Assembly (NCBI GenBank): GCA_028023455.1
Contig: JAQFVV010006698.1
Span: 393,303-457,302 of the forward strand
Origin: Epiperipatus broadwayi
Lineage: Eukaryota; Onychophora; Udeonychophora; Euonychophora; Peripatidae
DNA: 64,000 bases
Reading direction: 5' to 3'
The notes below the pieces were generated by a model. It made no database searches. It was given only the letters and a program-made list of their open reading frames with translations, and was not told where the DNA came from. Both the position numbers and the translations under genes were made by a program. This document shows positions 61,282 to 64,000 of this stretch, piece by piece; position 1 is the stretch's first letter; every line of letters begins with the position of its first letter.

Positions 61282-61800
61282 GTTTGTATAAATAATAAAT
61301 TGATTCCAATTGATATATACAATTACAAAAGACAAAAATAAATCATGGCACTTATTCCCAGTAGGCTGTAAAGTCACCAACCAAGGCAGAAGTTGGTGGT
61401 TGAAAGGTGGAGAGTGCTAAGAATCAACTGATTTTGAATCCAGGCTGCCATTTGATGACAATTTTTTATTTAGGTACTCACAACTGCAGATCATGTTCAA
61501 GTGATGGAAGATTGTGAGAATTAGAAGAACTGTCTTATATTAAATAGGGCATTATTGGTCGTTGTAAAGTTAGAAGAAAATGTTAAGAGGCAATTGGTTT
61601 AAAATGTGGACAGTACTCTGTTATAAAGGCACATATATTGAAAATACGAGTGGAGTAAAATTCATTAAAAATAAAAAATGGAAGAACAACATTGTGGAGA
61701 TTGATGGTGTATCAGAGTGGCAAAATTAGTTATACAACTTAGTAGCAGATATACATGCAGATAATTCAGGTTTAGGCCACCAACAAGTTCTCATAGTTAT
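61282..61800 (+). mobile_element. RTE-6: 5' UTR and endonuclease start of an RTE LINE
   Basis: Plus-strand sequence matches the complement of about 59080-59600: 5' UTR (AATCATGGCACTTATTCCCAGTAGGCTGTAAAGTCACCAACC), then ATGACAATTTTTTATTTAGG, ACTCACAACTGCAGATCATG and the later GATGGTGTATCAGAGTGGC. It ends near 61800 in the part encoding the endonuclease middle. Frame is broken; no enzyme. Confidence 0.8.
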
Positions 61801-61852
61801 TAAAGTATTAATTTTATTTTAAATTGTTTAACTATAATTATTAGAGGGGCCC

Positions 61853-63945
<2,093 letters not shown>

Positions 63946-64000
63946 TATAATAAATAAACTTTGATATCTATTCGTTTTACAATATATGTAATATGCAAAT

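Overview
The window is AT-rich (well over 70% A+T by eye), intron-dominated animal nuclear DNA. There is no prokaryotic gene organisation. Host coding exons are tiny and far apart, and most of the recognisable sequence is transposable-element debris. The two supported host loci are both secreted trypsin-like (S1) serine proteases on the + strand: the last exon of one gene (894-1055, GDSGSPL active-site exon) and the first two exons of another (signal-peptide exon 47257-47317; propeptide/activation exon 55956-56101 with KR|IIGG). They suggest a tandem protease cluster in an invertebrate. I cannot name the species: an S1 protease cluster, RTE-type LINEs, Penelope-like elements (PLEs), hAT MITEs and a tRNA-derived SINE occur together in several low-GC invertebrate groups.

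Layout. 1-1.1 kb: 3' end of protease gene 1. 2.3-3.5 kb: inverted repeats and a fold-back PLE end (PLE-A) in (AT)n. 5.8-10 kb: two RTE LINE copies. 10.5-11.7 kb: a roughly 1 kb palindrome carrying two opposed GIY-YIG ORFs of a PLE (PLE-B), bracketed by (TA)n. 14.4-23.2 kb: a nest in which an antisense RTE copy holds fold-back elements, a full-length 6.3 kb two-ORF LINE with a 16-bp target-site duplication (TSD), and a 464-bp hAT MITE with an 8-bp TSD. 23.3-32.6 kb: long, diverged direct repeats with a tRNA-SINE, a PLE-A end and fold-back elements. 33.4-34.1 kb: a SINE with 21-bp TSD beside a decayed PLE reverse transcriptase. 35.3-43.6 kb: a roughly 2 kb tandem duplication whose second copy is split by an RTE element, itself split by a solo-LTR-like element. 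44-47 kb: minor tandem repeats. 47.26-56.1 kb: protease gene 2, whose 8.6 kb first intron holds PLE-D (two hammerhead ribozymes in opposite orientation), a 195-bp palindrome, PLE-C (RT plus GIY-YIG with inverted terminal repeats) and two exon-like islands. 56.4-64 kb: a second solo-LTR-like element split by a full-length RTE (11-bp TSD), then two more RTE fragments separated by (AT)n.

The most interesting signals are the hammerhead ribozymes with complete consensus cores at 48.2 and 48.75 kb, the repeated fold-back architecture of PLE ends embedded in (TA)n arrays, the very short tRNA-derived SINE, and an unannotated S1 protease gene recovered from splice-compatible exons. All transposon ORFs seen here are damaged by frameshifts, stops or lost catalytic residues. 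The short GIY-YIG ORFs of PLE-B are the only mobile-element ORFs still open over their visible length.
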